Source of the DNA: Aureococcus anophagefferens
Taxonomy: Eukaryota > Sar > Pelagophyceae > Pelagomonadales > Pelagomonadaceae
Direction: 5' to 3'
Assembly (NCBI RefSeq): GCF_000186865.1
Contig: NW_008705587.1
Span: forward strand, 104,652 to 168,651
DNA: 64,000 nucleotides
In this document: positions 35,308-45,057 of the stretch, in pieces
Layout of the letters: each line of letters begins with the position of its first letter
Numbering within the stretch: the first letter of the stretch is position 1
Program-made: the position numbers and the translations under genes
The notes under the pieces: model-generated
The model's input: only the letters and a program-made list of their open reading frames with translations
Databases searched by the model: none
What the model was told of the DNA's origin: nothing

Positions 35308-36287
35308 CGGCTCCTGCTGGGCAAATGTCCACAAATTTCGTCGACGCGTCGAGCGAACGCCGAGGCCCGCAGGCCTACTCCTACTTGTACAACCGTAGGT
35401 CTAGTAGGTCTAGAGGTTATCAGTGCGCGAGTACTGGGGAAACAGCGGCCGCAGCACTTCTTGTACTTCTTCCCGCTGCCGCAGGGGCAGGGGTCGTTGC
35501 GTCCGACCTCGGGGATACTCGCGCGAACCTCCGGAAATAGGTGAGCGGCCGCGGCGTCGGGCCCATGTTCCAAGCGGCAGGCGCCTCCGATGCACTGGCG
35601 ACAACTCTCGCACGTCGACCGCGGCACCGCGCAGTTCTTCGCCGAGAAACATATCACAGACCCGCGCACGACTCCAAAATCCGCGAGAGTACCCGTCTCC
35701 ATGAGCTCGAGGTCGAGATCATCATCGTCCAGCGTCAACCCCCCCGAAGTTGTGAGCGTCTGAGCACCCAACGGGACTCCAAAGCGGCGGCGGATCTTTC
35801 GTTTCACGTCGTCCACGGAATAGGTGTAGTGCAAGCAGAGAGGGAAGCATATTCGAGACGAGTTCGAGTCGTCCGTCCACAACACGCTCGCGATCCAGGT
35901 CGTCTCACCGCGGTATTTCCGGGCGAGGCCGTTCGCACAAAACTGCTTGTGCGAGACCCAGTGAGTCCTTTGACACTCTCGAGAACAGTAGAAAGCCGCG
36001 TGGCAGCACTCGCACATCTTCTTTCCGTCGACTCTAGCCATCGGATGCACAAGTCCCTCGTCGTCCGGCGCGGGAACACATCTCAACTCGCACATCCGAG
36101 AATTTAATGCCTCAAGCGCAGCGGGCTCGTCGAAATCCTCCTTCAACTCTAATATGTCACATATATCCGGACTATATTTAGTTGCGTAGTGATTTTCGTG
36201 GTCGTCTCTTCGCATCTGATCCATCTTGTCCGAAACGTTCCTCGCAAACTCGTTTGTAACAAACAGGTCTCCCATGATTTCATCCAT
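35283..36287 (-). CDS. MYND finger - ubiquitin-like - SEC-C protein
   Basis: About 334 residues from ATG 36287 ([18 protein letters not shown]). A MYND-type zinc finger sits near residue 95 ([17 protein letters not shown], then [12 protein letters not shown]). A beta-grasp stretch follows ([34 protein letters not shown]), resembling ubiquitin. The SEC-C zinc motif [19 protein letters not shown] lies near residue 275. The frame continues to a stop at 35283, overlapping the start of the next gene by 25 bases, so the true end may be nearer the SEC-C motif. GC content is much lower than the flanking housekeeping genes. The function may be protein quality control or chromatin-linked; this is a guess. 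Confidence 0.75.
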   Translation of the reverse strand: MDEIMGDLFVTNEFARNVSDKMDQMRRDDHENHYATKYSPDICDILELKEDFDEPAALEALNSRMCELRCVPAPDDEGLVHPMARVDGKKMCECCHAAFYCSRECQRTHWVSHKQFCANGLARKYRGETTWIASVLWTDDSNSSRICFPLCLHYTYSVDDVKRKIRRRFGVPLGAQTLTTSGGLTLDDDDLDLELMETGTLADFGVVRGSVICFSAKNCAVPRSTCESCRQCIGGACRLEHGPDAAAAHLFPEVRASIPEVGRNDPCPCGSGKKYKKCCGRCFPSTRALITSRPTRPTVVQVGVGLRASAFARRVDEICGHLPSRSRCVSSRRY

Positions 36288-36567
36288 GTTTGCGTACTGA
36301 CCGAGGCTGATGGGGGGCTCCGTGAACGAAAACCTCGTCCGGCGGAGCGGGCCGCCTCTCTTCGCCTGCAAATTGGCCAAGCTCGAATTACCACAAGCGC
36401 TTGGTCCAAGCCTTTGGAACGGGACTCGTCGGGAGGCAATCTTCCTCTCAGGAGCTTCATCACGGCACCGAGATCATAGGTGCGATAGCTTGTAAAAATC
36501 GGGGGAGGGGCGCGGCGCGCGCGCGGGCCTCGGTGCGTCGGCGGGCGTCGCGCGCGGGGAGGGGCGC

Positions 36568-39312
36568 CTAGCCCTTGCCGTCCTTCCACTGGTAGAACTC
36601 CGTGGGCGCGTGGGAGAGCTTGCACTCCTCGTTGGCGCCGACGAACATGTGGCGCCACCACATCTGGCCCGCGTCCTGGGCCGTGCCGCGGCGGAAGTCC
36701 TGGAACTTGGTGAGCTGCATGACGAGGATCGGCGCCTGGAGCGCGTGGCCCTTGCACGACCGCGGCTTGGAGATGTGCCAGATGGAGTCGTCGACGAGGA
36801 GCTTGTGCGCCGTCGGGAAGTCGAGGAGCGTGATCTCCGTCGGCGCGCCGTCGACGGCGCACTTGTCGTCGTCGTCGCCGTCGTCCGCGTCCGCGACGGG
36901 AATGCCGACGGGCGGCGCGGGCCTCGCCGCAAAGGTCGCGTTGCCCGCCGGCGCCGGGGTCGGCTTCGGCGTCGCGGCGGCGGCCTTGGGCGGCGCGGCC
37001 TTGGCCGCGGCGGCGGCCGCGCGCTCCTCGGCCCAGCGGTGCGCGCGCGCGTCGCCGTCCTTGGCCGCGGCCTCGTCGGCGCTCGACGCCTCGGAGACGG
37101 TGACGATGCCCTTCTTCGCGGCGACGAGGCCCAGGAACTCGGCGTCCTGGGCGTCGATGACGAGGCCGTCGTACTCGATGACCATCAGGTCCGTCGGGAC
37201 GCCCGTGACCGTCGCGACGGCGTCCTTCAGTTCGCCGACGCTCCGGCGATTCGAGATCGTCACCTCGAAGGCCTTGAGCGTCAGCCCCATGTCGACCCAC
37301 TTGACCTTGACGACGACGGGCGTCCGCGACGCCGCGGCGGCCGCGCCGCCGTCGTCGACGACGCGCGGCGGCGCCGCGCCCGCGAACTCGACCGCCGCCT
37401 CGTCGTCGTCGTCGTCGTCCTCGTCGTCCTCGGGCGGCTCCTCCTCCTCCTCCGGGTCGAGGACCTGGGCGTCCGGCGGCAGCTCCTCGACCTCGACGTC
37501 GTCGTCGTCGCTGTCCATGGGCAGCTCCTCGACCTCGAGGTCGTCGTCGTCGTCGTCGTCGTCGTCCATGGGCAGCTCCTCGACCTGCAAATCGTCGTCG
37601 TCGTCCGAGCCGGGCATCTCCTCGATCTCCGGCTCCTCGTCGGAGTCGGACCCGTCCAAGGGCGGCATCTCCTCGACCTCGGGCTCCGACTCGGACCCGT
37701 CGAGCGGCGGCATCTCCTCGACCTCGGGCTCGTCGGACTCGGACCCGTCCAACGGCGGCATCTCCTCGACGTCCGCCTCGTCGGAGTCGCCGGCCATCTC
37801 CTCGACCTCCAACTCGTCGTCGTCCGAGAGCTCGACGCCCGGCAGGTCCTCGAAGGACTTGGCGCTCTGCTTCGCGCCCGTCGTCTTCGCCTTGGCCGCG
37901 CGGAAGACGTCCGCGTTCGACGGCCCGGGCCCCTTGGCCTTCTCCGGGCCCACGGGGTCCAAACCGTCCATGTCGCCCTCGGCGTCGGAATCGCCGTCGA
38001 AGGCGGGCATGTCGTCGTCGCTGGGCTCCTCGACGACGGGCTGGTCGTCGTCGGACGACTCGGAGCCGTCGCCGTAGACGTTCGACGCCGCGCGCTCGCC
38101 GGGAAGCTGCGGGCCGACGTCGACGATGGACGTCCACGCGTTCCGCTCGTAGGGCCAGAACCGCAGCCCCTCGCGCTTGACGGTCACGGAGATGCGCCGG
38201 GGCAGGATCTTCACCGTGAGGTCGCGGCCCGTGCAGCCCGGCGGCAGGAGCACGCGGAGCTCGATCTCGCGGACGCGCTGGCGCCACGAGAAGGTCGGGT
38301 ACGTCGCCGACAGCCCCTCGCCCTTGGGAAACACGCGGAGCGAGTCCGCGCCGTCGTCCCAGGACTCCTCGAGGCAGTCGCGCGCCTGCGTCTCCGCGAG
38401 CGCCGTCGCGCGGCGGAACGCGGACGCGTCGTCGACGCCGCAGCTCTCGTCGAGCCAATGGCGCAGCAGGGGCCGCAGCGGCGGCAGGCGCGCGCACGTG
38501 AGGAAGCTCCGGGGCCCCATGCCCTCGTCCTCGAACTGGGGGATCAAGTAGTCGAGCTCGAGGCGCTCCAACACCTCCTCCAGCAGCAGGTCGTCCTCGT
38601 CGTCCTCGTCGTCCGACTCCAGACGCGGCAGGTTGTCGGGCCCGTGGAGCTCCTGGGTCACCTCCGCGTCGTAGGACACGTCGATGGGGCAGTCCGGGAT
38701 GTAGCGCTCCAGGTTCGTGTTGTTGACGCAGGTCGGGTGGCCCTGGCCGCCCCACCACGCCTTCCAGCGCCGCTCCTCGGGCGTCATCTCCGCGCAGAGG
38801 TCGTGGATGTCGTCCTTGATGGCCTTGACCTGGTCCTTGCGCCGCGCGTCCTTCTTCGCCAGCGCGTACTCCTCGCGCAGGGGCACGCTGTTCGGCTCCA
38901 AATCGAGGCCCTTCTTCGCCGCGCCGAGCGCCGCGTCGTGCTGGCCGAGCATGCGGCTCGCGCGCGCGAGGCGGAAGTAGCCCTTGACGAAGGTCGGGTC
39001 GAGCTTCACGCACTCCTCGGCGTCGTCGTGGGCGCTCCGCCAGTCGCCCAGGGCGAGGTGGCAGGCCGCGCGGTTCGCGTAGAGCGTCTTGTCGTAGGGG
39101 TCGACGTCGACGGCCTCCGTGTAGAGCTTCACCGCCGGCTTGAAGCGCTTCTTCTTGAACTCCTCGTTGCCCGCGATGCGCTTCTCCTCCTTGAGGCGCA
39201 CGAGCTCGAGCTTCGACGGGGGCGCCTTGGCCTTCTTGTTGAGGAAGCCCGTGCGCAGCGCGCCCGCGGGGCCGGACCGCTCGGGCGGCTCGACCTCCTC
39301 GATCGTCGGCAT

Positions 39313-39346
<34 letters not shown>

Positions 39347-39746
39347 GAATCGTCGGCCTCGCTCGACTCCTCGCCGCCGCGGCCCGCCGTGACGTCCTCG
39401 ATGAGGATGCCGTCGCTGTCGTCGTCGCTCTCGACCTCGGTGACGAGGATGCCGTCGCTGTCGTCGTCGGCCTCGTTCGACACCTCCTGGATGAGGATGC
39501 CCGAGTCGCTGTCGCTGTCCTTGGCCTTCGTCACGTTCTCCACCTCTGCGCGGAGGGGCGCGGGGGTCCGGGGGGGCGGGCGGGCGGCGCGCGGGGGGCT
39601 GGCGGAAACAGGGCCGGGGCGGGGCACGCACCGGTGATGACGATGTCGTCGTCGGAGGACTCCGCGTCCGCCGCGGCCGCCGGCGGCGCGCCGGAGGGGA
39701 GCTCCTCGATGACGATGTCCGAATCGTCGCTGTCGGAGTCGGCCAT
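36568..39746 (-). CDS. TPR/CS-domain co-chaperone-like protein with repeated SUMO-interaction-like motifs (2 exons)
   Basis: Exon 1 is 39746-39632 and exon 2 39545-36568, joined by a conventional 86-nt intron, giving 1030 residues. Residues 1-120 hold repeated acidic-flanked hydrophobic cores: SDIVIEEL, DDIVITEV, SGILIQEV, DGILVTEV, DGILIEDV, like SUMO-interaction motifs. TPR repeats follow (EKRIAGNEEFKKKRFKPAVK, LYANRAACHLALGDW), as in TTC4-type Hsp90 partners. A CS/p23-like domain comes next (YPTFSWRQRVREIELRVLLP, PRRISVTVKREG). A second acidic tract repeats VEEMPPLDGSES-like units. It is followed by a ubiquitin-like segment and an unknown conserved C-terminus (TEFYQWKDGKG). An Hsp90/SUMO link is inference. 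Confidence 0.85.
39546..39631 (-). other. Conventional GT-AG spliceosomal intron, 86 nt
   Basis: Donor G|GTGCGTGCC and acceptor CTCCGCGCAG|AGG in transcript sense. Splicing joins DDIVIT to EVENVTK and completes one of the repeated motifs, which strongly supports it. It contains a pyrimidine-rich stretch and lacks introner ends or flanking duplication. Confidence 0.85.
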
Positions 39747-39934
39747 TGCTGCCAGGAGAAAAGTCGACTAGTGCCACCGCGTTCGTCGAAGCCACTCGTC
39801 GCAAAGAGAGAGCTCTCCCGCGATTGTTGAAGAAATCCCGCGATTGTTGCAGTCGCTGTCGGCAAGTTGTACGGCTCCGACGACGCCGATGGAGCCTCGA
39901 TGGAGACCTCCCGACGACGGAGTCCGACGATAGC

Positions 39935-41926
39935 TTACGCAACGTACTTGGGCGCGAGCCCCGGCCCCGGGTCCGCGTCGTCCGCCGCGCCGAGGTACTC
40001 CTTCCCGACGGCCCAGACGAGGAAGGCCACGTAGGCGCCGAGGAACGCGGCGGCGTGCACGCGGTAGAGGCGGAACCCCGTGCACAGCAGCAGCACCAGG
40101 AACAGGAGCAGCGTGACGACGAGCACGAGCACGGGCACGACGATGTCCTCCGCCGGGAGGCCGTGGTAGACGCCGCCGTGCGACAGGCAGAACGCGAGCC
40201 AGGGCAGCCCCAGGCCGATGAGCACGTTGAACGTGTTCGACCCGAGCGCGTTCGACACGGCCATGTTCCCGAGCCCCTTGCGCGCGACGACCATGGACGC
40301 GACCAGATTCGGCAGCGACGTGCCCACGGCGGAGAAGGTGATGCCGACGACGGCGTCGGGCAGGCCCAGCATCGCGCCCAGCGTCTCGCAGAACGAGCAC
40401 ATGAACAGCGACAGCACCGCGAGCCACACGACGCAGGCGACGCAGGCCGCGGCGGCGTGCTCGCCGAGGCGCTCCGTCTGGAGGCGCACGTCGACGATGG
40501 TCCCGTGGAGCGCGAGCTTGAGCGGGAAGAGCGCGACGTGGCACGCGCCCGCGAAGGACAGTTTCGAGCCGTGGGGCCACTCGACGAGCGACGGCTCCTC
40601 GTCGTCCGTCGGGTGCGGCTCCGCGGCGGCCACGTCGCTCTTCCGGTCCGGCACGACGCGCCCGTCCGGGTCCTCGGCGCTCTCGAGGCGCCGCACCCAC
40701 TCGGAGAAGACGTCGTCGTTCGGCGCTAGAAAGAAGGCCCGGCTCCGCTTCTCCTCCGCGCCGCCCGCGTCGTAGACGGGCGCGAGATCGAGCGCGACGA
40801 GGTGCCGCTTCGCGTCGACGACCGTGACGCCCCGCAGCGCGTAGCGCATGGCCCGCATGCGCGTCGTCCAGAACTTGACGCCGACCTCGTCGCGGTGGCG
40901 GTACGTCGCGACTTCGCCGTCCTTGACGACGCACCAGCGCAGCTCCCAGGCGTGGGCCGACGCGCGGCAGTTGCGGTAGAAGCGGTTCGCGCGGAAGACG
41001 TGGCAGGCGAGCTCGCCCGGCGATTGCTCCATCTCCTCGAGCTTCGCGTCCATGCCGAAGAGGTTCATCTCCTCGACGAGTTCGATGGTCGACGAGTTGA
41101 GGCGCTTCCCGAGCGACGGCCGGCGGCCGCCCGCGGCCGGCTCGTCGGCGTCGTCGTGCGACTCCTCGAACTCGTCGTGGAAGTTCGCCGTCGGTTCGTC
41201 CTCTATCAAACTCGGCCGCCGGCGGAACGACCTCCGCGGCGTCGGGTACTCGTCCGGCGCCGCCTCCTCGTCTTCGCCCGGCGGCGGCGCGTAGCCGACG
41301 CAGGCCTTGATCTTCTCGAACGTCGCGCAGACGACGACGTAGGCGCCGTAGCACGCGACCAGTATAAACCCCGCCCACCAGCGGATGACGATGTGCGCCG
41401 GGCCTCCCGGGTCGTCGGACTCCGGCGCGGACTCCAACGTGAGGAAGTATGAAAGAAGCACCAACGACAGGAGGTAGAAGGAAGCCTCCCGCGCGACGAT
41501 GGCCTTGTCCAAAATCAGCACGCCGCCCTTGGCGCTGAGCACGGAGCCCGCGCAGATGCAGAGGTGGTTGAAGATCTCCGAGCCGACGACGGTGCCCACG
41601 CCGAGCGAGCTGTGCGTGATGAAGAGCGCCACGAGCGAGCTGAAGACCTCTGGCGAGCTCGCGCCGGCGGCCATGATCGTCGCGCCGGCGATGTCGTCGG
41701 GGATCGCGCAGCGCTCGCAGATCACCGACAGCGCGGGCACGAAGCGCTCCTCGCAGACGACGCTCAGCGCCCAGAAGAGGACGAGCGTGCCCGTGATGAG
41801 GAGCACGTAGCTCGGGGCCGCGCCGAGCTCCCCGACCCAGGCGGGCACCTCGTCCTCGTCGGCCATGGAGACGACGCGTCGTGTCGTGTCCTGGGCTGCC
41901 CGATCGATCAGGCGATTGGCCCTCAT
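39935..41926 (-). CDS. K-dependent Na/Ca exchanger (NCKX type) with PH domain in the cytosolic loop
   Basis: A 663-residue cation/Ca antiporter. The two alpha repeats are clear: GATIMAAGASSPEVFSSLVA and GITFSAVGTSLPNLVASMVV, the second followed by NALGSNTFNVLIGLGLPW. About ten to eleven membrane helices are grouped on both sides of a long loop (residues 200-440). Within that loop, ELRWCVVKDGEVATYRH and RSRAFFLAPNDDVFSEWVRR have the strand and C-terminal Trp-helix pattern of a pleckstrin homology domain. The PH insertion suggests phosphoinositide control; inference. ATG 41926 is used, with an alternative at 41866 (MADEDEV). A short divergent promoter of 93 bases is shared with the biotin synthase gene. 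Confidence 0.93.
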   Translation of the reverse strand: MRANRLIDRAAQDTTRRVVSMADEDEVPAWVGELGAAPSYVLLITGTLVLFWALSVVCEERFVPALSVICERCAIPDDIAGATIMAAGASSPEVFSSLVALFITHSSLGVGTVVGSEIFNHLCICAGSVLSAKGGVLILDKAIVAREASFYLLSLVLLSYFLTLESAPESDDPGGPAHIVIRWWAGFILVACYGAYVVVCATFEKIKACVGYAPPPGEDEEAAPDEYPTPRRSFRRRPSLIEDEPTANFHDEFEESHDDADEPAAGGRRPSLGKRLNSSTIELVEEMNLFGMDAKLEEMEQSPGELACHVFRANRFYRNCRASAHAWELRWCVVKDGEVATYRHRDEVGVKFWTTRMRAMRYALRGVTVVDAKRHLVALDLAPVYDAGGAEEKRSRAFFLAPNDDVFSEWVRRLESAEDPDGRVVPDRKSDVAAAEPHPTDDEEPSLVEWPHGSKLSFAGACHVALFPLKLALHGTIVDVRLQTERLGEHAAAACVACVVWLAVLSLFMCSFCETLGAMLGLPDAVVGITFSAVGTSLPNLVASMVVARKGLGNMAVSNALGSNTFNVLIGLGLPWLAFCLSHGGVYHGLPAEDIVVPVLVLVVTLLLFLVLLLCTGFRLYRVHAAAFLGAYVAFLVWAVGKEYLGAADDADPGPGLAPKYVA

Positions 41927-42019
41927 CGCGGCAACTCAGTCTGGTTGCAGTTAGCCTAAATCCCGTGGTTGATGTACGGCTCTAGTCGAGCCGACTCCGT
42001 CCGCCACCAGCGTCGTGCA

Positions 42020-43303
42020 ATGGCCTCAATGCACCGCCTCGGCACGGCTCTGCGCGCCCCCGGGCGGCGGTCGCTGTCGTCGACGACCCGCGACGTGCCC
42101 CGGAAGCTGTCGTCGGCGTCGGCGCGCGTCTTCGAGGAGCCCGAGGCCGACTGGGCGACGGCGCCGCGGCCGCGGTCCATCACGGTGACGAAGGTGACGA
42201 AGGCGCCCCCCGCGGCGCCCGCGGGCCCCGCGACCTACGCGTCGCCGGCCGACGACGCCGCCGTCAAGGACCTCGTCGCGCGGCGGTCCGCGCCGCGGAC
42301 GGACTGGACGCGCGAGGAGATCGCGGCCGTCTACGACGCGCCGCTCCTCGAGCTCCTGCGCGACGCCGCGGCCGTGCACCGGGCGCACTGGGACTCGCGG
42401 GACGTGCAGCAGTGCACGCTCCTGTCCATCAAGACGGGGGGCTGCACGGAGGACTGCGGCTACTGCAGCCAGAGCGTCCGGCACAAGACGCACGTGAAGC
42501 CGACGCGGCAGCTGCCCGTGGACGACGTCCTCGCGGCGGCGAAGCGCGCCAAGGCCGCGGGCTCGTCCCGCTTCTGCATGGGCGCGGCCTGGCGCGAGCT
42601 CGGCAACAAGAAGAAGGCCTTCCGCGAGATCCTCGAGATGGTCGAGAAGGTCAACGCCGAGGGCTTGGAGGTCTGCGCGACGCTGGGCATGCTCAACGAG
42701 GAGCAGGCGCGGCAGCTCAAGGACGCGGGGCTCACGGCCTACAACCACAACCTCGACACGTCCCGCGAGTTCTACCCGTCGGTGATCTCCACGCGGACCT
42801 ACGACGACCGCCTCGCGACGATCGCCAACGTGCAGAAGGCGGGCATCTCCGTCTGCTCGGGGGGCATCCTGGGCCTCGGCGAGGAGGAGAAGGACCGCGT
42901 CGGGCTCCTGCACGAGCTCGCGAACCTCCCCGGGGGGCACCCGGAGTCCGTGCCCATCAACGCTTTGGTCGCCGTCCCGGGCACGCCCATCGGCGACGGC
43001 GGCAAGGCCGAGCCCGTCGACGTCTTCGGCATGTGCCGCATGATCGCCGCGGCGCGCATCGTCCTCCCCAAGACCATGGTCCGCCTCTCCGCGGGCCGCC
43101 TCGAGTTCTCCAAGGGCGAGCAGGCGCTCATGTTCATGGCGGGCGCGAATTCCATCTTCAACGGCGACGTGCTCCTCACGACGCCGAACCCGAAGTTCAG
43201 CGAGGACGCCCAGCTCTTCGACACGCTCGGCCTCCGCGGCCTCAAGCCCAAGCCCACGACGACCCACCTCAAGCGCGAGGTGGACGCGCCCATGGCCGCG
43301 TAG
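42020..43303 (+). CDS. bioB: Biotin synthase
   Basis: A radical-SAM enzyme that inserts sulfur into dethiobiotin, the last step of biotin synthesis. GGCTEDCGYCSQS carries the three cysteines of the 4Fe-4S cluster. FCMGAAWR, CATLGMLNEEQA, YNHNLDTSREFYP, GGILGLGE, PINALVAVPGTPI and ANSIFNGDVLLTT are all family hallmarks. The first 100 residues are an extension rich in Arg, Ser and Ala, consistent with mitochondrial import, where eukaryotic biotin synthase acts. The start is placed at ATG 42020; an in-frame ATG at 41972 would add 16 residues. Single exon, 427 residues, fully conserved motif set. Confidence 0.97.
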   Translation: MASMHRLGTALRAPGRRSLSSTTRDVPRKLSSASARVFEEPEADWATAPRPRSITVTKVTKAPPAAPAGPATYASPADDAAVKDLVARRSAPRTDWTREEIAAVYDAPLLELLRDAAAVHRAHWDSRDVQQCTLLSIKTGGCTEDCGYCSQSVRHKTHVKPTRQLPVDDVLAAAKRAKAAGSSRFCMGAAWRELGNKKKAFREILEMVEKVNAEGLEVCATLGMLNEEQARQLKDAGLTAYNHNLDTSREFYPSVISTRTYDDRLATIANVQKAGISVCSGGILGLGEEEKDRVGLLHELANLPGGHPESVPINALVAVPGTPIGDGGKAEPVDVFGMCRMIAAARIVLPKTMVRLSAGRLEFSKGEQALMFMAGANSIFNGDVLLTTPNPKFSEDAQLFDTLGLRGLKPKPTTTHLKREVDAPMAA

Positions 43304-43371
43304 AGATCCCCCGCGGCCGGGGGGCCCGCCCCCGAAAAAAAAAAGCGACGCCCACAAGTCCACGCCGTCCT

Positions 43372-44271
43372 TTAACCGCTTACGTTGTAGCCGTCGGGGT
43401 AGGCCGCGCCCTTGGTCCAGGCGCGGCCGTTGGCGAAGAAGTGGGCGCGGACGTCCTTGAACGCGGACACGTCGGCTTCCAGCGCGTCGGGCCCGGCCCG
43501 GGCGACGAGCTTGCCGCCGAGCATGATGCCGAAGCAGGCCAGCAGGCACTGCCAGGCCTTCAGGCCCTCGTACTTGTCGTAGTGCTCGGGCCCGCGCGGG
43601 AGGTACCAGCCGACGCGGTAGAGGCACAGCCCGCAGAGCGCGGCGCCCATGCTCGCGTAGGCCGCGACGGCCCACGGCAGCCCCAGGAGCACGTAGTAGA
43701 CGCAGGCCGTCAGGTAGTAGATGCCCTCGCAGGAGACCAGGTAGGCGCTCGCCTCGATGTGGTCCGGCTTCGTGGACCACGTCAGTACGACGCCCGCGCA
43801 GCCCAGCGCGAGAAACGCGGCCTCCAAAAGCCACGCGGGGCAGCCCAGCATCTTCGACGACACGCCCTCGGGCCCGAACTCGAACCAGGCCAGGCGCCCG
43901 GCGTCGCCGAGGAGCAGCTGGCCCGGTCCGGGGCTCGCCCAGTCGCTGAACGCGGGGTCGCCGAGCTTCTTCCCGAGGAGCAAGAAACCGAACGCGCCGT
44001 AGACCGTCGTCAGCGCGCAGGTCCCGAACCAGTTCGCGCCGGATCCGGCCTTCTTCTTCGCCGGCACGACGCGCGTGAGCCGCCGCTTCGTCTCCGCGGC
44101 GCGGCGCTTCTGCTCCTTGCGCTCCTCGTCCTCGTCGTCGTCGTCGTCCTTGGGCTTCTTCTTCTTCGGCTTCGTGTCTTTTGGTGTTTCTTCCGGCGGC
44201 GGCGGGTCCTTTTCCTCTTCTTCTTCCGTTTTTGTCGGCTTGCGCTGCCGCGCGGCGCGCGTCTCGACCAT
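43372..44271 (-). CDS. Unknown multi-pass membrane protein
   Basis: A 299-residue protein from ATG 44271. The first 75 residues are highly charged (KPKKKKPKDDDDDEDEERKE). Six or so hydrophobic segments follow, for example CALTTVYGAFGFLLLG, WLLEAAFLALGCAGVVLTW and PWAVAAYASMGAALCGLCLY, with conserved-looking loops YRVGWYLPRGPEHYDKYEGL. I do not recognise the family. Start choice rests on the loss of coding character upstream, where the promoter minisatellite lies. It is convergent with biotin synthase, with 68 bases between stops including a run of ten A residues. Confidence 0.65.
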   Translation of the reverse strand: MVETRAARQRKPTKTEEEEEKDPPPPEETPKDTKPKKKKPKDDDDDEDEERKEQKRRAAETKRRLTRVVPAKKKAGSGANWFGTCALTTVYGAFGFLLLGKKLGDPAFSDWASPGPGQLLLGDAGRLAWFEFGPEGVSSKMLGCPAWLLEAAFLALGCAGVVLTWSTKPDHIEASAYLVSCEGIYYLTACVYYVLLGLPWAVAAYASMGAALCGLCLYRVGWYLPRGPEHYDKYEGLKAWQCLLACFGIMLGGKLVARAGPDALEADVSAFKDVRAHFFANGRAWTKGAAYPDGYNVSG

Positions 44272-44407
44272 CTTCTTCGACGACGGACGAAGTGAGTGTG
44301 GTTTCTGGAGCTGCCAAGCTCGGTCGTGGCAGCTTGCAGCCCGGGGCAACGTGGTTAATGTTGTATTCAAGTTGCAATCGAGCTCCTACGATCTTATGCG
44401 CCGCGCT

Positions 44408-44595
44408 CCCTGAGCGCATCGGCAACGCAGAGCACCGGTCAGTTCCCGCCGGCAGCAGTCGCCGCCGCTTTAGAGCTCTCCCTGAGCATCAGCAACAGCA
44501 CCGGTCGGTTCCCACCGGCAGCAGTCGCCGCCGCTTCTAGAGCTCTCCCTGAGCATCAGCAACAGCACCGGTCGGTTCCCGCCGGCAGCAGTCGC
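44408..44595. repeat. Minisatellite of 67-72 bp units in a divergent promoter
   Basis: Two complete units (44408-44479, 44480-44546) and a partial third (44547-44595), each starting CCCTGAGC and containing CAGCACCGGTCGGTTCCC and CCGGCAGCAGTCGCCGCCGC. The tract ends about ten bases before the ATG of the plus-strand gene. The rest of 44272-44407 shows nothing recognisable. Confidence 0.9.
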
Positions 44596-44605
44596 AACGA
44601 GAACG

Positions 44606-45035
44606 ATGATGCGCCTGATCGTCGGCGCGCTGTGCCTGCTGCAGGCTGCGGCGTTCCAAGCGCCCGCAAAATTGCGGCCGCAGAGGCCACGCGCTCCAGG
44701 CCACCTGCACGCCGGCCGAGGCGAAGCAGGTCATCGAGCTGGCGAAGAAGGCCATCGCGAGAGACGGCTCCGTCAAGGACGCGCTCGGCTCGCTGCAAAA
44801 GGTCGAGAACGTGCTCGGCGCCGGGAGCCCCGCGGCGGGGAGCGTGTCCGTGTCCTTCGCCGCGTCGTTCCGGCGGCAGGGCAACCCCTTCAAGCTCATG
44901 AGCGGCGAGACGAAGGTCGCGAACCGCGGCAAGCAGGTCTGCCAGATCAAGGCGCGCGCGGACAAGGGGAAGCTCACGCAGTGCGCGATCCAGGGCTCCG
45001 GCGGCTGGGGGCGGACGCTGAACGTTAAATGTTAG
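44606..45035 (+). CDS. Small secreted or plastid protein, with one frame break
   Basis: The N-terminus from ATG 44606 (MMRLIVGALCLLQAAAFQAP) is a hydrophobic leader with the FQAP-type plastid junction. It is followed by a frame change of one extra base, probably in the AAAA run at 44668-44671. After that, ALQATCTPAEAKQVIELAKK continues to TAG 45033-45035 with a beta-rich C-terminus (SVSVSFAASFRRQGNPFKLM, then GKLTQCAIQGSGGWGRTLN). About 142 residues. No family is recognised. The downstream part has clear coding bias in the third frame. The break is either an assembly error or a real lesion. Confidence 0.55.
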
Positions 45036-45057
45036 TCGCGGAATTACGCCGCCCTTG

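Noticed and set aside
36602..39771. Very long open frames on the plus strand opposite the TPR/CS gene
   Set aside because: They mirror the acidic, GC-rich codons of the minus-strand gene, have low-complexity Ser or Val/Arg composition and no recognisable domain, whereas the minus strand has TPR and CS motifs and a validated intron.
43336..43345. Run of ten A residues as a sign of a retroposed mRNA tail
   Set aside because: It lies in the spacer between two convergent genes, with no gene copy attached to it and no flanking duplication; it is more likely part of a 3' end region.
44537..44977. Minus-strand frame opposite the small secreted protein
   Set aside because: It reads through the promoter minisatellite, lacks domain features, and the plus strand has a leader and coding bias.
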